Assembly: GCF_016859285.1 (NCBI RefSeq)
Contig: NC_053418.1
Location: 20,946,910-21,010,909, forward strand
Reading direction: 5' to 3'
Length of the DNA: 64,000 nt
From: Xiphias gladius
Lineage: Eukaryota; Chordata; Actinopteri; Istiophoriformes; Xiphiidae
Within the stretch, counting starts at the first letter, position 1; each line of letters begins with the position of its first letter. Under the pieces are notes generated by a model that ran no database searches, was not told where the DNA came from, and was given only the letters and a program-made list of their open reading frames with translations. Positions 62,469-64,000 of this stretch are shown here, piece after piece. A program made the position numbers and the translations under genes.

Positions 62469-64000
62469 ATGAAAAGCCAGACTGTGGTTGGGTCTGTGGC
62501 TCTGCTGGCCCTGTGCTGCATGCTGATACCCAGAGGAGGGGAGAGTGCTGGGGGTATAGTTTCTCTCTGGCAGCCTGAAGGAGAAAAGCAGGCAGGGGAT
62601 CTGCTGCAAGACGAGTCCCTGGATGACCCAGAAAGTGAGCAAGGAATTGCAGAGGACCCACACCCACTGGGAAGCAGCAGCAAGGCCAAGAGAGACACAG
62701 AGGAGGCTGCGCAGGCAGGTGAGCGGAGAAAATTCAAATTTTAACTATAAAAACACATTTGTTACACAGAGAAGACAAGGTATGGGCTGAATTATGAAAT
62801 GACAAAGAGGAGCAAACACACACAAACACACACCCATTTGGTCTCTGACAACTCCAAAAGGCATGAGATGCACAAGTGCTCGCCTGTCCACTACTACTGC
62901 TCCACAGCAGGGAATAAGTGGGGCAATAAGGTTTTTTTGGTTCACACCAAACGAGGGAAGACGACACTGAGTCGAGCATCTTGCAGACAGATTTTTATGA
63001 CACTGACTTTTCCACTGCTTCTGTTGCTGTAACCCTCTGTTGCTGATTAATGCTGACTCTAGTGTACATTCATGCTGGAAGAATTGGGTTTTAAGACTAA
63101 TACACATTACCAATGAGCCTACTTTCTGGAGCTTTCTAACTGAACTTCACATGTAATACACATCAGTCCAAACTAGCTCTTTAACGAGTCCAACTGATGG
63201 GTTTACCCTTTCCTGGTAAGATGTTGCTGAGGTGAGAGTGATATATTTATTGAGTATCTGGACAGATTTTGTGTCATTAAAACCGTATTGTGGTTAATGG
63301 AGCACAGCTAATGGAAAGAGAGAGAAGTGTTTTCCATGAAAGCGCGTCTGGATTTAGGACAACCTCAGAGGAAATACTGATGGACCTCAAGCAACCACTG
63401 AAATGCATCTGGCTCTCAAATGCATTGCTCATAAAGGATTTGCACAAAATATTAACCAGGATTACATGAGCTTTGAGTTATACTTTGGTCCTCAATATGA
63501 ATTTGCTTTAATCAATTAATAATTTGTGATCTAATTGTAACCTGCTAAGACATTGTTGGTCTCTATCACTTGATGATGGGGGACTTGTCTGGGATACATT
63601 TTTAGAAAGAAGATGATAATTTATGCATGTACAGTTATTCTGATCATGACTGTTACTGTATGTGCTTAATTTGATTCTGACAAAACGTTGACTGAGTGAG
63701 TTTTGGAAAATTTCTCTCCTCTCTCGTTTGCCTCGATTTTCCAGGTATTTCTGGTAGGGTGAGGAGAGCACCAGAGGAAGGCAAGAAGAAGAAGAAGGAC
63801 AAGAAGAAGAACAGAGAGCCAAAGGACCCCAACGCCACCAAAAAGCCCAAAGGTGACAAGAAGGGAAAGAAGAAAGACAGGCAGACAACAACCACAACTC
63901 TACCACCGACCACAACAGGTGAGGACAGGACAGAGCAGTGAGCCAAGTATGAACTTAAACGAGGTGGACTTGAATGAATGGTGTTGACCTTGTATCTGTC
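62469..64000 (+). CDS. Secreted lysine-rich protein, 5' exons only (unidentified; AEBP1/CPX-like N-terminus possible)
   Basis: Two coding exons are visible, 62469-62718 and 63745-63918, joined in phase 1; the second also ends in phase 1 and the gene continues past the window. The first 25-30 residues (MKSQTVVGSVALLALCCMLI...) form a signal peptide. An acidic stretch follows, with SKAKRD and GRVRRAPE, both possible proprotein-convertase sites. Exon 2 encodes a very basic run (EEGKKKKKDKKKN, GDKKGKKKD) and then a Thr/Pro stretch (TTTTTLPPTTT) likely to be O-glycosylated. Symmetric 1-1 exons are typical of extracellular modular proteins. The composition recalls the Lys-rich N-terminus of AEBP1/ACLP and of carboxypeptidase X, or the heparin-binding basic regions of other secreted proteins. 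No diagnostic domain is present, so I give no name. Confidence 0.7.

Overview
The window is nuclear DNA of a ray-finned (teleost, probably percomorph) fish. The evidence is vertebrate intron/exon structure with GT-AG splice sites, very long GT/CA microsatellites, fish-type Tc1/mariner transposons and fish-type hAT/MITE repeats, and a gene order matching vertebrate 8p11-type synteny. I see no bacterial, viral or plasmid features. I rebuilt the coding exons by hand: for the four complete multi-exon genes downstream of bag4, and for bag4 itself, the exon lengths sum to a multiple of three and the splice phases agree.

Layout: bag4 (minus, 621-3333) and lsm1 (plus, 4151-5739) are head to head across an 0.8-kb shared promoter region. 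They are followed by a repeat-bearing gap and then a 26-kb G protein-coupled receptor kinase gene of the GRK4/5/6 subfamily (grk5-like, plus, 8953-35095, 16 coding exons). Its 17-kb first intron holds one copy of one Tc1-like family, two oppositely oriented copies of a second Tc1-like family, several microsatellites and other dispersed repeats. Next come star (plus, 40681-42630, 7 exons, with a recognisable TATA/SF-1/GATA-type promoter) and elmod3 (plus, 46974-53637, 12 coding exons), whose first coding intron carries a second copy of the first Tc1-like family. The rest is an 8.8-kb repeat-containing gap and the first two coding exons of a secreted, lysine-rich protein gene that runs off the right edge (62469 onward).

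The genes do not form a pathway. bag4 is a Hsp70 co-chaperone, lsm1 acts in cytoplasmic mRNA decay, grk5-like desensitises receptors, star imports cholesterol into mitochondria for steroid synthesis, and elmod3 is an Arf-family GTPase-activating protein. The relative order and strands of bag4, lsm1 and star are those I recall for human 8p11. The GRK gene between lsm1 and star is absent there and may be a retained ancient duplicate. I found no convincing previously undescribed system. The most useful leads are the GRK paralogue, the low-complexity tracts placed at its start codon and at a splice acceptor, a hairpin beside a Tc1 tip, and the unidentified lysine-rich secreted protein.
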